Part shown: positions 43,484 through 53,622 of the stretch, piece after piece | Layout: every line of letters starts with the position of its first letter | Position numbering within the stretch: the stretch's first letter is position 1 | Assembly (NCBI RefSeq): GCF_002909235.1 | Contig: NZ_PHQQ01000013.1 | Location: 62,001-126,000 of the forward strand | Source of the DNA: Arenibacter catalasegens | GTDB taxonomy: Bacteria; Bacteroidota; Bacteroidia; Flavobacteriales; Flavobacteriaceae | Length of the DNA: 64,000 nt | Reading direction: 5' to 3' | Program-made: the position numbers and the translations under genes | Notes under the pieces: model-generated | Databases searched by the model: none | What the model saw: only the letters and a program-made list of their open reading frames with translations | What the model was told of the DNA's origin: nothing

Positions 43484-44956
43484 TTATGATTTTTGTTTAT
43501 AGGCAGCAATGGTCTTATATTTTTCCTTCTTGTAGATGGCCTCTATCATAGCAAACACTTTATTCCTAAATCCGAATCCAATAATACCTGCCATCCCCAC
43601 AAAAATATAACCCGCGGTTGGACTAATTAAATAATGCCCAAGGGCATAAACCCCCATGGGTAAAATTAATTTGGGCAAGGTCAACAATAAGGTTTTTGAA
43701 TTAAACGCCTGCTTATCCCCAAACGCCTTTTTATTGGATGATAAATCGATGGGTGTTTTAATATAGGCCCCGCCCCATAAAACCAAATAGGAATTAACCC
43801 CAATATTGTAAATAGCCCCTACTATGACCGCCAAATAAGCATCCCATCCAAAATAAATATAAAAGGAAGCCAAAATGGTACTTAGGACAGTAGCTATGAT
43901 TATCAAATACCATTTGGAGTTTAAGTATTCCCTATACCTAATATTTTGGCTCATCATTAGAGGATAGTACGCGCTATCCCAACTAGGTACAAACTGACCG
44001 AAACTAAACAAGAACCCTCCAGAAATAAAAATCCCCGCAAATACCTTCCATACCGGTCCATCATAGGCCTCTATACCACCCGTAAAGAAGAGAAATCCAT
44101 AGAAAATAAAGAAAAAGCTCATGATTACGGAGGTTTTGGATCGCTTGTTCCTTCTAATTAATTTTATATCGTTCTTTAAAAATGTTCCCAAATTTCCAAA
44201 ACGGTTCAGCCAGGCATAGTCCTCTGTCTTGGCCAAAGATTTCTTTCCGGCCAGTCCGGCATCCAGATACATATGTCTTTTAAAATAAATATAGGCCGAT
44301 GAAGCAAGTGCTATCAACAATCCCCATGTCAAAAAAGCTATCCAAGGCAGCTCATAAAGCGCATTAAATAATGGGGAGGTATACACGGTGATATTGAAAA
44401 GTTCATAATACTGACATACGCCCAAAACTAGAACTACTCCAAGAAGGGCATAAAAAACATTGTCCTTATTGTTGACCAATACATTTATGAAATTATTACA
44501 ATAAAACAGTGCCATGATGCCCAAATGCCAACCAATGACTCCTATGGGCGAGTAACCCTCTACCAAAAGGACTATAGAAAAGGGTACAAAGAAAAAAGCA
44601 TGCGACCAATTAAAAAAGGAAACTACCGTTTTCCCCAAGGAGTAAGCCACCACCTGACTTTTTTTTACAGGGAGATACAGCAAGGGCTTAATATTGGTAA
44701 TCGGCATTTTCTGCAACATGTACCTTATGTATAGATCCCCCATCAAATAATAAATCATAAACTGATTAACGACGGTAAGTGGATCTCCCCAACCTTGCTT
44801 TTCAATGATATAAAAAGCCCCTATTCCTAAGCCAAGGAATACAGCCATAAAATAGAGGGCCCCAAAAATCATAAAAATTTTAATGGCAAGATTGGCTTTA
44901 AAAGAGGCTGACCTAAAAAAAGATTTCCATTCAAGCGTTAGAAAGTGCTTTAACAT
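43484..44956 (-). CDS. DUF5687-type ABC transporter permease
   Basis: This 490-residue membrane protein has around twelve hydrophobic helices and an N-terminal MLKHFLTLEWKSFFRSASF, the start usual for DUF5687 permeases. It lacks the FtsX or ABC-2 signature but is followed on the same strand, after 14 bp, by an ATPase of the exporter class. It should form the transmembrane part of that exporter in the inner membrane. Substrate unknown. Confidence 0.84.
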   Translation of the reverse strand: MLKHFLTLEWKSFFRSASFKANLAIKIFMIFGALYFMAVFLGLGIGAFYIIEKQGWGDPLTVVNQFMIYYLMGDLYIRYMLQKMPITNIKPLLYLPVKKSQVVAYSLGKTVVSFFNWSHAFFFVPFSIVLLVEGYSPIGVIGWHLGIMALFYCNNFINVLVNNKDNVFYALLGVVLVLGVCQYYELFNITVYTSPLFNALYELPWIAFLTWGLLIALASSAYIYFKRHMYLDAGLAGKKSLAKTEDYAWLNRFGNLGTFLKNDIKLIRRNKRSKTSVIMSFFFIFYGFLFFTGGIEAYDGPVWKVFAGIFISGGFLFSFGQFVPSWDSAYYPLMMSQNIRYREYLNSKWYLIIIATVLSTILASFYIYFGWDAYLAVIVGAIYNIGVNSYLVLWGGAYIKTPIDLSSNKKAFGDKQAFNSKTLLLTLPKLILPMGVYALGHYLISPTAGYIFVGMAGIIGFGFRNKVFAMIEAIYKKEKYKTIAAYKQKS

Positions 44957-45061
44957 GCTATTAGATAGTTATTTCTCTTGAATTAGTCCCGAAATTAGGG
45001 TATTTGTTACAAACCCCTTGTATTTTTTTCGATTCCCGTTTTAAATCCTGCTTGCTTTGTT

Positions 45062-45069
45062 TAATTTTG
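45062..45069 (+). promoter_or_regulatory. -7 element of the PaaE-like gene
   Basis: TAATTTTG matches TAnnTTTG, 15 bp before the ATG at 45085. It supports that start over an upstream in-frame ATG-like extension beginning 45004. No good -33 element is visible. Confidence 0.5.
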
Positions 45070-45084
45070 CACCAAAGATTTAAT

Positions 45085-46134
45085 ATGTCCCATTTTCATT
45101 CCCTTACGGTTCAAAAAATTAAGCCGCTTACACCGAGCTCAGTTGCAATTACTTTTGCCATTCCGAAAGAATTGATACAGACCTTTGCATTTACAGCAGG
45201 GCAATATATCACCATTAAAAAGGAAATAAAGGGTAAGGAATTGCGCAGGGCCTATTCTATAAGTTCCTCTCCCAAATGTGATGGTATCACCATTGGGGTT
45301 AAAAAAGTAGATAAGGGTGGCTTTTCAGATTTTGCACACAACAAACTAAAGGCAGGGGATGTATTAGACGTAATGCCGCCAGAAGGCCGATTTGTTTTTA
45401 AACCTTCTCCAAGCGCCAAAAATGTGGTGGCCTTTGCTGCTGGTAGTGGTATTACTCCGATTATGAGTATTGCAAAAACCGTATTGGAGTCCAATTCCAA
45501 GAACAATTTTGTACTGGTTTATGGGAATAAATCCTATAAGGAGACCATGTTCTATACAGATTTGGTGAAGCTTCAATTGGAATACACCAATAGATTTCAT
45601 GTCTATTTTATTTTGAGTCAGATCCAAGAAGACGAATCTATTTTTGGACGTATTGAGGCTTCAACGATAAATTATGTGCTAAAAAACAAACATAAAAATC
45701 TTGATTTTAACGATTACTATTTATGTGGTCCCGAGGCAATGATCCAGTTAGTAACCGAAAACTTAAAAGACAAGGGCATCCCAGAAGATAGAATCCATTT
45801 CGAACTATTCACCTCAACGGAGATCAAAGATGAACTTCCAGAAAAACTGGAGGGGAAAACTCAACTAAAGGTAATTGTGGATGATGAAGAATTTTCTATA
45901 TCCATGGACAAAGGTACCTTGGTGCTTGATGCCGTTTTAAAGGAAAACATAGATGCCCCCTATTCTTGCCAAGGCGGAGTATGTAGCAGTTGTATCGCAC
46001 GGATTAAAGAAGGAAAAGCAGATATGGTAAAAAACCAGATACTGACGGATAGTGAAATAGCCGAAGGCTTGATTTTAACTTGTCAGGCGCATCCAACCAC
46101 ACCTACCCTAACAGTGGATTATGACGATGTTTAA
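45085..46134 (+). CDS. PaaE-like flavin/2Fe-2S oxidoreductase
   Basis: This 349-residue protein is a ferredoxin-NADP reductase fused to a plant-type ferredoxin. The FAD-binding RRAYSISSSP is at about 53-62, with NAD-binding GSGITPIMSI and the Cys-Gly-Pro loop YYLCGPEAMI. The C-terminal 2Fe-2S site is in APYSCQGGVCSSC with the last ligand in LTCQA. It resembles PaaE and other reductase components that feed oxygenases. No phenylacetate or oxygenase genes are nearby, so the partner is unknown. Confidence 0.86.
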   Translation: MSHFHSLTVQKIKPLTPSSVAITFAIPKELIQTFAFTAGQYITIKKEIKGKELRRAYSISSSPKCDGITIGVKKVDKGGFSDFAHNKLKAGDVLDVMPPEGRFVFKPSPSAKNVVAFAAGSGITPIMSIAKTVLESNSKNNFVLVYGNKSYKETMFYTDLVKLQLEYTNRFHVYFILSQIQEDESIFGRIEASTINYVLKNKHKNLDFNDYYLCGPEAMIQLVTENLKDKGIPEDRIHFELFTSTEIKDELPEKLEGKTQLKVIVDDEEFSISMDKGTLVLDAVLKENIDAPYSCQGGVCSSCIARIKEGKADMVKNQILTDSEIAEGLILTCQAHPTTPTLTVDYDDV

Positions 46135-46329
46135 ATAGAGAAAATCTTCTCACAATATATCTGGGAACTTGAAGTAGGCAATGGGTAAAATTAAAAATTC
46201 TAGACGTAAGTAAATTATAAAAGTTTTTAAAGAGCTGTTCAATTAAAAGCCGTGTGGTATTAACAGACCTTCGCTTAACGCTTTACTTAAATACCTACAA
46301 AAGAAAAATAAATACAAGTTCTTACAAAT

Positions 46330-47115
46330 TTAAGATACACCAAAAGTTTGCTGGATTACTCTTACCGCATGCTTATAGCCGATTATATACGCTTTTTCAA
46401 TTCCCTTTTTATCCAATATACCAATAAGTTCAAGGGCTTTGGGTTCAAATATTAGGTCGCATTGCTCAACTTTGTTTCTATTATTGGCGTAAATCATCAA
46501 AGAGGTGGTCCGGTTTGCCAATTGATAAGATGATTTTATACTCTCTCTGGATATTTCCTTTATTCCGGAAACGTTACTTCCAATTATATAGTCTGAAGTA
46601 TTGGCAACCTCGTCATAAGGAAAGTTGTTCATAATACCGCCATCCGCATATAACCGTCCCTTAATTTCTACAGGACTAAAAACTGGAGGTAATGCAGCAG
46701 AGGCCAACAGCGGTTTAATTAATTCCCCTTCAGAAAATATTCTTTCCTCCCCTTTTTGGAGATCAGTAGCTACCACATAGAGCTTGCGTTGCAAGGACTC
46801 AAAAGAATTATCCGGAAAATATCTCGCTAAGAGGTCAAAATACCTTTCAGTATCCAAGAGTCCGGGTTTTAAAATCGTCATAAAATGATAACGGAAAAGA
46901 GGTGTTTCCTTAAAAAACTGTAGCATTTCTGCGACCGAGTTGCCATTAGCGTATAAGGCTCCTATCAGAGCCCCAACACTAGAGCCGGATACAGAATGTG
47001 TATTTATCCCAAATTCATTCAGCGCTTGAATCATTCCAATGTGCGCCATTCCTTTTACTCCGCCTCCGGACAATACCAGCCCAACCGATTTTGATTTAAA
47101 TTCCGATAAATTCAT
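46330..47115 (-). CDS. Patatin-like phospholipase (RssA type)
   Basis: This 261-residue lipid hydrolase has the oxyanion motif GLVLSGGGVKGMAHIG at about 12-27, the nucleophile motif VSGSSVGALIG (GxSxG, Ser about 45) and the catalytic Asp in ADGGIMNNFP. This is a complete Ser-Asp dyad. It should be cytosolic or loosely membrane-bound, releasing fatty acids from phospholipids. It is transcribed alone and leftward. Substrate and role unknown. Confidence 0.9.
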   Translation of the reverse strand: MNLSEFKSKSVGLVLSGGGVKGMAHIGMIQALNEFGINTHSVSGSSVGALIGALYANGNSVAEMLQFFKETPLFRYHFMTILKPGLLDTERYFDLLARYFPDNSFESLQRKLYVVATDLQKGEERIFSEGELIKPLLASAALPPVFSPVEIKGRLYADGGIMNNFPYDEVANTSDYIIGSNVSGIKEISRESIKSSYQLANRTTSLMIYANNRNKVEQCDLIFEPKALELIGILDKKGIEKAYIIGYKHAVRVIQQTFGVS

Positions 47116-47536
47116 TAAAGTCTAAGTTTATCAGATTTGATTAATTACATACAAATATCCGTTAGGATATAAACTCAAAATTACCCATAACCCATCGAAC
47201 TTTGAAGATTAATTCAGAAAAACACATTGGTTTACAAACTACCTAGTTGGTAAACTCCATTTTGTCCTGTAGAAATGGTCTTTCGATAGCTTCTCATCGA
47301 TCCCATATTTCCATTGGCCCGACTTTCTAAACCCCAACCCTTTTAATAATGGGTAAAAAACCGACTAAGCAGTATATTTCGTCTTACTTCTCAGTAATTT
47401 TTTAAACAGGAAGATGTTTAAGAATATAGTATTAAAAGTAAAAAAAGGATGTCTTTTTAATATTTTTATCCCGCTGGTTTCCATTAACTATTAGCTAGAA
47501 AAGCAATACAACTAAAACTTCCCGCGAGATTAGTTT
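47116..47536. other. 421-bp intergenic region with operator-like palindrome
   Basis: Holds the inverted repeat 47230-47255 and a reverse-strand open stretch (about 47245-47350) that reads KSGQWKYGIDEKLSKDHFYR and ends at TAG without a start codon, so it may be the relic of a decayed gene. Otherwise nothing is supported. Confidence 0.35.
47230..47255. promoter_or_regulatory. Imperfect 26-bp palindrome
   Basis: GTTTACAAACTAC and CTAGTTGGTAAAC match as an inverted repeat in 11 of 13 positions, resembling a TetR-family operator. A related motif lies at 24686-24699. No TetR gene is adjacent. Confidence 0.35.
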
Positions 47537-47935
47537 TTAAGATTGTAACAAAAAAACTAGAAAAATAACCGGAATAAAATAAATGGCTATGGTTCTTGCT
47601 CCGTCATAATCTTTGGCTATTCGCTGTCCTAGGAGCAACATTAATAACGCAAGACAAGCCAAAATAGCTCCCGCCATGGCTATTGTACTATCCCCGGAGA
47701 CGCAAAGCATATAAAACCCTATGGAACAAAGTATACCTGCAATTGTTTCCGTGACCAACACAGTTCCCAATAACAGAGGTACCATATTCTTAAAAGGAGT
47801 TTGGGAAAAATGCCCTTTTAACCATTCCAAATTACCCTTCCAATCCAGGATTTTATCCAATGCACTTTGAAGAAAAGTTATTATTACAAATAGAAGTAAA
47901 AGTAATTCCGTGGGATATGTCGATAAGTGGACCAT
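47537..47935 (-). CDS. DoxX-like membrane protein
   Basis: This 132-residue protein has four hydrophobic helices (about 8-28, 50-70, 78-98 and 108-130) with a short charged loop (LDWKGNLEWLKGHFSQTPF) after the first. The layout resembles DoxX-type quinone-associated or stress proteins, but no catalytic residue defines it. It lies 24 bp after holB on the same strand and may be co-transcribed. Confidence 0.68.
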   Translation of the reverse strand: MVHLSTYPTELLLLLFVIITFLQSALDKILDWKGNLEWLKGHFSQTPFKNMVPLLLGTVLVTETIAGILCSIGFYMLCVSGDSTIAMAGAILACLALLMLLLGQRIAKDYDGARTIAIYFIPVIFLVFLLQS

Positions 47936-47959
47936 AGTATATATTTTAAGTTAGTGTCT

Positions 47960-49111
47960 TTAGGCTGCTTTTTTATGCAGTAAGCGCGTTAATTTAATGG
48001 ATAGATCCATCAGTATAAGTTTGGAATTACCATTTCTTTCAATATGATAAATGGCATCCTCCAATTCTTTCACTATTAAAACAATATTGTTCTCATGCAC
48101 GAAAGGTGCAAATTTTTCCAATTGAAAACCCTCGACATGAATCCTCATAAATGCCAATTCGCGCGTGTTGTAGTTAATTAAAAGGGCTTGCCTCATGACA
48201 GACATACAATAATTCAAGAATTTTTTTTGTGTTTCCCTACCCGTTTTGGCCACCACTTCACTCCAAGAAATAAGATCATGAATTGCTGCTTTGTTACCCT
48301 TGGCCTTAAAGGCACTTCGTACCCATTGCACAAACCACTTCTCAAATACCAAATCCTCAGAATCGTTATTCATGAAATCCAACGCCTTATTGAAATTACC
48401 ATTGGCTTCATGTGATATCCTAAGGGCATCCTCCTGGGATACCCCCTTCTCTATTAGTGCCTTAGAAATAGCTTCTTCGGCCAAGGGAGGGAAATGCAAT
48501 ATTTGGCAACGGGATCTAATAGTCTGTATTATTTGTTCCTCGTCTTCTGCAATTAAAATCAATACCGTTTTATCCGGCGGTTCCTCTATCAACTTTAAAA
48601 GTTTATTGGCTGTAGCCGTATTCATTTTTTCGGCCATCCAAATTATCAGGGCCTTATACCCGCCTTCATACGATTTTAAAGAAAGCTTTTTAACCACATC
48701 CAGTGCTTCGTCCACACCAATCTGCCCCTGTTTATTATCAATCCCTAGTAATTTATACCAATCGAAAAGATTCCCATAGGGTTGTTCCTTTATAAATAGG
48801 CGCCATTCTTCCAAATAATGATCACTTACAGCGTGACTTTTAACTTTGTCCGAATTGGCTACCGGAAATGCAAAATGAACGTCTGGATGAGCCAAAGAGT
48901 TAAATTTTGTATTGCAGGCAGCATTACCATTAATGTTTTCACCATCACTGTTCCCACAAAGCAAATACTGAACATAACACAAGGCCATAGGCAATGTACC
49001 ACAGCCTTCCGGCCCTACAAATAGTTGTGCATGAGGAATACGACCCGCATCCGCACTGGAAACTAAATGATTTTTTATATGGGAAAGTCCTAAAATATCC
49101 TTGAATAACAT
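47960..49111 (-). CDS. holB: DNA polymerase III delta' subunit
   Basis: This 383-residue clamp-loader subunit starts at ATG 49111 (MLFKDILGLSHIKNHL, the family N-terminus). The P-loop equivalent GPEGCGTLPMA lacks the Lys, as in E. coli delta', which does not hydrolyse ATP. The sensor-like SRCQILHFPPL is present. The zinc module is reduced to two cysteines (YLLCGNS... NAACNTKF). It loads the sliding clamp on DNA in the replisome. TATATTTG (49116-49123) ends only 4 nt before the ATG, so the leader is extremely short. Confidence 0.9.
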   Translation of the reverse strand: MLFKDILGLSHIKNHLVSSADAGRIPHAQLFVGPEGCGTLPMALCYVQYLLCGNSDGENINGNAACNTKFNSLAHPDVHFAFPVANSDKVKSHAVSDHYLEEWRLFIKEQPYGNLFDWYKLLGIDNKQGQIGVDEALDVVKKLSLKSYEGGYKALIIWMAEKMNTATANKLLKLIEEPPDKTVLILIAEDEEQIIQTIRSRCQILHFPPLAEEAISKALIEKGVSQEDALRISHEANGNFNKALDFMNNDSEDLVFEKWFVQWVRSAFKAKGNKAAIHDLISWSEVVAKTGRETQKKFLNYCMSVMRQALLINYNTRELAFMRIHVEGFQLEKFAPFVHENNIVLIVKELEDAIYHIERNGNSKLILMDLSIKLTRLLHKKAA

Positions 49112-49115
49112 GGTC

Positions 49116-49123
49116 CAAATATA
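49116..49123 (-). promoter_or_regulatory. -7 element abutting the holB start codon
   Basis: Reverse-strand TATATTTG matches TAnnTTTG and lies 4 nt upstream of the holB ATG, consistent with a leaderless or near-leaderless transcript. Confidence 0.45.
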
Positions 49124-49310
49124 GCGGTTTTTATCTAAAACTAATTGTTGAAAAGGCATTGGAAAATATATAGATCAACATCGTTTTCTTTACCAATAGC
49201 AACATTATATTCAATCTGACTTTCATCCATTTATAAAATAAAATTCCAATTCATAATATGAACCACGTAAATAATTGGAACAGTCTCTTTATTCACTACC
49301 TATAAATCTT

Positions 49311-49318
49311 TACATTTG
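49311..49318 (+). promoter_or_regulatory. -7 element of pgk
   Basis: TACATTTG matches TAnnTTTG, 24 bp before the pgk ATG at 49343. An in-frame TTG at 49316 lies within it and is therefore an unlikely start. Confidence 0.6.
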
Positions 49319-49342
49319 TCATTCTCTAAAACCAAAGGGCTA

Positions 49343-50533
49343 ATGAAAACCATCAACGATTTTAATTTTAAAGGTAAAAAAGCATTAATAAGAGTAGATT
49401 TTAATGTTCCATTGGACGCGGATTTTAATGTAACCGACGATAATAGAATTGAAGCTGCAAAACCCACCATAATAAAAATATTGGAAGATGGCGGAAGTGC
49501 CGTGTTAATGAGCCATTTAGGAAGACCAGACGGAAAAGTAAATCCCGATCTATCTTTAAAACATATCTGTAACAAGGCATCGGAAGTGCTTGGGATAAGG
49601 GTAAAATTTGTTGAGGAAAGTACTGGACCCATTGCGGAAAAAGCAGTGGCCGAATTAAAGAGTGGCGAAGTGCTATTATTAGAAAACCTCAGATTTCACG
49701 CTGAAGAAGAAAAAGGAGATAAAAATTTCGCAGAGCAATTATCCAAATTAGGGGACATTTATGTAAATGATGCCTTTGGAACCGCGCACAGAGCACATGC
49801 CTCCACAACCATAGTTGCTCAATTTTTTCCAGAAAAAAAATGTTTTGGATTCTTGTTGGCCAAAGAAATAGAAGCCATAGAGAAAGTTATGCGAACAGGT
49901 GAAAAACCTGTGACCGCTATCTTGGGAGGGGCAAAAGTCTCCTCAAAAATTACGATTATCGAAAATATTCTTGATAAGGTAGACCATCTTATTATTGGTG
50001 GCGGAATGACATATACCTTTGTAAAAGCCAAAGGCGGTAAGGTTGGAGATTCTATCTGTGAAGATGACAAAATGGAGTTAGCCTTGGAAATACTTACCTT
50101 AGCCAAGAAAAAAGGAGTAGAAGTACATATCCCTGTGGACGTTTTGGCTGCAGACGATTTTAGCAACAATGCAAAAACTAAGGTGGTCAATTCAGACGAA
50201 ATTCCAGATGGTTGGCAAGGTTTGGATGCAGGTCCTAAAACCTTGGAAATCTTTAAGGAAGTAATTTTAAAATCGAAAACCATTCTATGGAATGGCCCAA
50301 TAGGAGTTTTTGAAATGGAAAACTTTGCAAAGGGAACTATTGCAATTGGCAATTTTATTGATGAAGCAACTCAAAAAGGAGCCTTTTCATTAGTGGGTGG
50401 TGGTGATTCGGTAGCCGCCGTTAAGCAATTCGGTTTCGAAAACAAAGTAAGTTATGTTTCCACTGGTGGAGGGGCCATGTTAGAAAGCCTCGAGGGCAAA
50501 ACACTGCCGGGAATAGCAGCAATATTGGCATAA
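49343..50533 (+). CDS. pgk: Phosphoglycerate kinase
   Basis: This 396-residue glycolytic enzyme makes ATP and 3-phosphoglycerate from 1,3-bisphosphoglycerate. The N-terminal signature RVDFNVPLD is at about 14-22, with [10 protein letters not shown] and the C-terminal nucleotide domain [21 protein letters not shown] and [10 protein letters not shown]. Length and motifs are complete. Start is ATG 49343, since an earlier in-frame TTG lies in the promoter. Monocistronic. Confidence 0.97.
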   Translation: MKTINDFNFKGKKALIRVDFNVPLDADFNVTDDNRIEAAKPTIIKILEDGGSAVLMSHLGRPDGKVNPDLSLKHICNKASEVLGIRVKFVEESTGPIAEKAVAELKSGEVLLLENLRFHAEEEKGDKNFAEQLSKLGDIYVNDAFGTAHRAHASTTIVAQFFPEKKCFGFLLAKEIEAIEKVMRTGEKPVTAILGGAKVSSKITIIENILDKVDHLIIGGGMTYTFVKAKGGKVGDSICEDDKMELALEILTLAKKKGVEVHIPVDVLAADDFSNNAKTKVVNSDEIPDGWQGLDAGPKTLEIFKEVILKSKTILWNGPIGVFEMENFAKGTIAIGNFIDEATQKGAFSLVGGGDSVAAVKQFGFENKVSYVSTGGGAMLESLEGKTLPGIAAILA

Positions 50534-50647
50534 AAATACCGTTACATAGTATGGGTTATTTAATTTTGATTGGCTTGTAAAAATTAAGTTTTAAGTTTTA
50601 GAAAAAAATCACGATTTTCGTTTGCCCCGCTTAAAAAAACAAACCTT

Positions 50648-52285
50648 ATGAATACATCCAAAAATATATTATTGGGCGTTTTATCTATAGGTTTCTTGGT
50701 TACAGGCGTAGCACAGGAAATAGATTCAATTCCCGCCAATAAACTTGGCCTTGACATTATAAAAGCAAAGGAAATTCCGGCGGATACCACTGCTATGGAT
50801 ATGGAGGGTGCGGAGCAGATGGAATCCATGGAAGCCGTGGATGATATTCAGGACAATCCCTTGGTATTAATAAAAGGTCAAAAGAAATATGATTTAAAAG
50901 ATTATCCAGAGGTTGCCAAGTTTGACAGTCTATGGATGAAGGAATTGTACGACAGCTCCTCACTTTTTGATTCCATTTATCAGGACATTACTGCTCTTGA
51001 AATAGATTCGGTTTATCGTTTTAATGTAGACACAGATACCTTAAAGGCGAGATTGGAAATCTTGAACCAAAAAACACCCTTTAATATTGTTTACAATCCT
51101 TCTTTGGAGAATGTAATACGCTATTTTCTAACCCGAAAAAGGGATATGATGAGCAGGATGTTGACCATAAGCCAATTCTATTTCCCTTTGTTTGAACAGG
51201 AACTGGACAACCAAAATGTACCCTTGGAACTTAAATATTTGGCAATTGTTGAATCGGCCCTGAATCCAAGGGCACGTTCTAGGGTAGGAGCTACCGGTCT
51301 TTGGCAATTTATGTACAGTACCGGTAAAATGTACGACTTGGATGTGAGCAGTTATGTAGACGAACGAAGTGATCCAATAAATTCGACCAAGGCCGCAAGT
51401 ATGTACCTTAAAAAACTCCACGGCATTTTTAATGATTGGGATTTGGCCTTAGCGGCATATAATTCCGGGCCTGGAAACGTTAACAAGGCTATTAGAAGAT
51501 CGGGCGGATACAAAAACTACTGGAATATTAGAAGAAACCTGCCAAGGGAGACTGCCGGATATGTCCCTGCATTTTTAGCTACCATGTATATTTTTGAATA
51601 TGCGGAAGAACATGGGTTTACTACTCAAGTTGCGGAACGTCCTTACTTTGAGACGGATACTGTACACGTGAAGAGCACGATTACTTTTAATCAAATTTCG
51701 GAATTGGTAGATGTTAGCGAGGAAGAGTTGCAGTTTTTGAATCCGGCATATAAATTAAAGGTAATACCTTATGTTAAGAATAAGAATTATGCACTTCGCC
51801 TTCCTGTAGATGCATTGGGCAAATTTGTCGCCAACGAGGCCGCTATATATGCCCATGTGGAAAATCAATTAGAATCCAAGGAAGAGCCCTTACCACAAAT
51901 TGTACAGTCGCAAGATCAGATTAGATACAAGGTTCGGAGTGGCGATTTTCTAGGAAAAATTGCCGAAAGATATGGCGTTGGTGTTAGTCAGATTAAAAGT
52001 TGGAACGGACTAAGAAGCAATAACCTTAGAATTGGACAAAGGTTGACTATTTATCCAAGAAAAATTCCTTCAACGACAACCTCAACAAAGACAAGTACCA
52101 CCTCAACAAATTCAGTAGCTGCAGCAGGTACCAAGGTGCATACGGTTAAAAGCGGAGACTCCCTTTGGACCATTTCTAAAAAATATCCTGGAATTAGTAT
52201 AGATAATTTACGAAAATGGAACGGTATTAGTGGTAATGACATAAAACCGGGCACAAAGTTAAAATTGTGCGATTGTTCTTCGTAA
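50648..52285 (+). CDS. MltD-type lytic transglycosylase with two LysM domains
   Basis: This 545-residue exported enzyme cleaves the glycan strands of peptidoglycan. A signal peptide (1-22, cleavage near GVAQ) is followed by an acidic linker. The SLT domain (about 180-310) has catalytic Glu202 in AIVESALNPRARS, GATGLWQFM and AAYNSGPGNV. Two LysM peptidoglycan-binding domains (about 407-455 and 490-538; YKVRSGDFLGKIA and HTVKSGDSLWTIS) follow a Thr/Ser-rich linker. It is followed by a DUF4837 lipoprotein gene after 12 bp. Confidence 0.92.
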   Translation: MNTSKNILLGVLSIGFLVTGVAQEIDSIPANKLGLDIIKAKEIPADTTAMDMEGAEQMESMEAVDDIQDNPLVLIKGQKKYDLKDYPEVAKFDSLWMKELYDSSSLFDSIYQDITALEIDSVYRFNVDTDTLKARLEILNQKTPFNIVYNPSLENVIRYFLTRKRDMMSRMLTISQFYFPLFEQELDNQNVPLELKYLAIVESALNPRARSRVGATGLWQFMYSTGKMYDLDVSSYVDERSDPINSTKAASMYLKKLHGIFNDWDLALAAYNSGPGNVNKAIRRSGGYKNYWNIRRNLPRETAGYVPAFLATMYIFEYAEEHGFTTQVAERPYFETDTVHVKSTITFNQISELVDVSEEELQFLNPAYKLKVIPYVKNKNYALRLPVDALGKFVANEAAIYAHVENQLESKEEPLPQIVQSQDQIRYKVRSGDFLGKIAERYGVGVSQIKSWNGLRSNNLRIGQRLTIYPRKIPSTTTSTKTSTTSTNSVAAAGTKVHTVKSGDSLWTISKKYPGISIDNLRKWNGISGNDIKPGTKLKLCDCSS

Positions 52286-52297
52286 ATAAATAACTAT

Positions 52298-53290
52298 ATG
52301 AAAAAAATTGGCGCAATAGCATTATTTATTTCTTTGATTATTGTCTCCTGTGGAGAAAATGAGAAAAAGAAATACGTTCCAGAATCAATTGGTGCAATAA
52401 ATTCATTATCCGTTGTAATGGAAAATGAGTTGTGGGAAGGAAAAGTTGGAGACCAAGTAAGACAGTATTTTGCGGCACCTGTTTTAGGTCTTTCCTGGGA
52501 AGAGCCCCTCTTTACCATTAACCAAATGCCCCCAAAAGTCTTTTCCGGATCAGTTTTACAAACACGATCTGTTCTTTTTGTTGCCAAGGATACTTTGAGT
52601 CTTGCCCATATTAAGACGGATGTCTACGCCACTCCTCAAAAAGTGGGTGTTATTAAAGGAACTACAGACGAGGAAATTATTTCAAATTTGGATGCCAAGG
52701 CCGAGGAAATTATTGAAGCTTTTAAGGAGGTTGAAATCCAAGAATCTCAAAAGCGCTTTTTAAAATCGCTGAGCAAGGAAACTGTATTGAACGACAAATT
52801 GGGCATTACCTTGTCGTTGCCCTCCATTTACAAGGTAGGAAAACAGGAAAATAATTTTATTTGGATCGATAGACAAATTCAAAAAGGTAGTATGAATATT
52901 ATTGCCTACGATATCCCAAATGACTATTTTAAAAACGACTCTACCTTTGTTAAGAATATTGTTACTATGAGGGATTCTATTGGAAAACAATATATTCCAG
53001 GTCCTGATGTCCCTGGGAAAACAACTTATATGATGACCGAAAAAGCCTTTGCCCCTTATGTTTTTCCTGTGGATATTTCGGACAGAAAGGCGGTTGAAGT
53101 TAGAGGAATATGGGAAATAAGTGGTTATCCTATGGCGGGACCATTTCTTACCTATATTATAAATGACGATAAAAATAACAGGAAGGTAATCATAGAAGGG
53201 TTTGTATTTGCTCCTGCTACTGAAAAAAGAGACGATATGTTCCAGTTAGAAGCCATTTTAAAAACAGTGAAGTTCAAGGATATTAAATAA
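52298..53290 (+). CDS. DUF4837 lipoprotein
   Basis: This 330-residue protein has a lipoprotein signal (KKIGAIALFISLIIVSC, Cys at about 18) and mature sequence matching the DUF4837 family of Bacteroidota: NSLSVVMENELWEGKVGDQVR near residue 38 and GITLSLPSIYKVGK. No enzyme motif is visible. It is 12 bp downstream of the MltD-type gene and followed by a strong terminator. It may act with the transglycosylase at the envelope, which is inference from position. Confidence 0.88.
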   Translation: MKKIGAIALFISLIIVSCGENEKKKYVPESIGAINSLSVVMENELWEGKVGDQVRQYFAAPVLGLSWEEPLFTINQMPPKVFSGSVLQTRSVLFVAKDTLSLAHIKTDVYATPQKVGVIKGTTDEEIISNLDAKAEEIIEAFKEVEIQESQKRFLKSLSKETVLNDKLGITLSLPSIYKVGKQENNFIWIDRQIQKGSMNIIAYDIPNDYFKNDSTFVKNIVTMRDSIGKQYIPGPDVPGKTTYMMTEKAFAPYVFPVDISDRKAVEVRGIWEISGYPMAGPFLTYIINDDKNNRKVIIEGFVFAPATEKRDDMFQLEAILKTVKFKDIK

Positions 53291-53317
53291 TATCATCCAC
53301 GAAAATAAAAATTACAG

Positions 53318-53347
53318 ATAGGGCCACTACGGGCCCTATTTTTTTTG
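53318..53347 (+). terminator. Terminator after the DUF4837 gene
   Basis: ATAGGGCC (53318-53325) and GGCCCTAT (53332-53339) form a GC-rich stem followed by a run of eight Ts. Confidence 0.88.
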
Positions 53348-53575
53348 ACCCTAACATACCGTAGTTAAATGGATAAATGCGCGTTAAACTTTAAAATAAC
53401 AGCCCTGGCTACCCTATCATTATTATATTGGTAATATTTAATATCATGTTAACCAAAATTTCAAAAATCAGTGATTAAGACATTATATATTTTATAACCG
53501 TTGGGAAGATTCAACTATCACTTTTAGGAAATAAAAATTTCTAAGAATTATCAATAGCAAAAAATGAAAGATAAT

Positions 53576-53602
53576 AAAAAAACGCCCAATTGGGCGTTTT
53601 TT
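53576..53602 (-). terminator. Bidirectional terminator next to the small membrane gene
   Basis: The self-complementary CGCCCAATTGGGCG with A run on one side and T run on the other lies 20 bp past the stop codon at 53623 on the reverse strand. Confidence 0.8.
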
Positions 53603-53622
53603 AGTTTTGGTTGGTTTTTGGT

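Larger units (their letters stand above)
53291..53622. other. Convergent gap with two terminators
   Basis: The DUF4837 terminator (53318-53347) and the terminator at 53576-53602 bound about 230 bp of AT-rich DNA with no supported gene. Confidence 0.5.

Noticed and set aside
47245-47350. Reverse-strand frame in the gap at 47116-47536 as a real gene
   Set aside because: It has no start codon and ends quickly; at most a relic.
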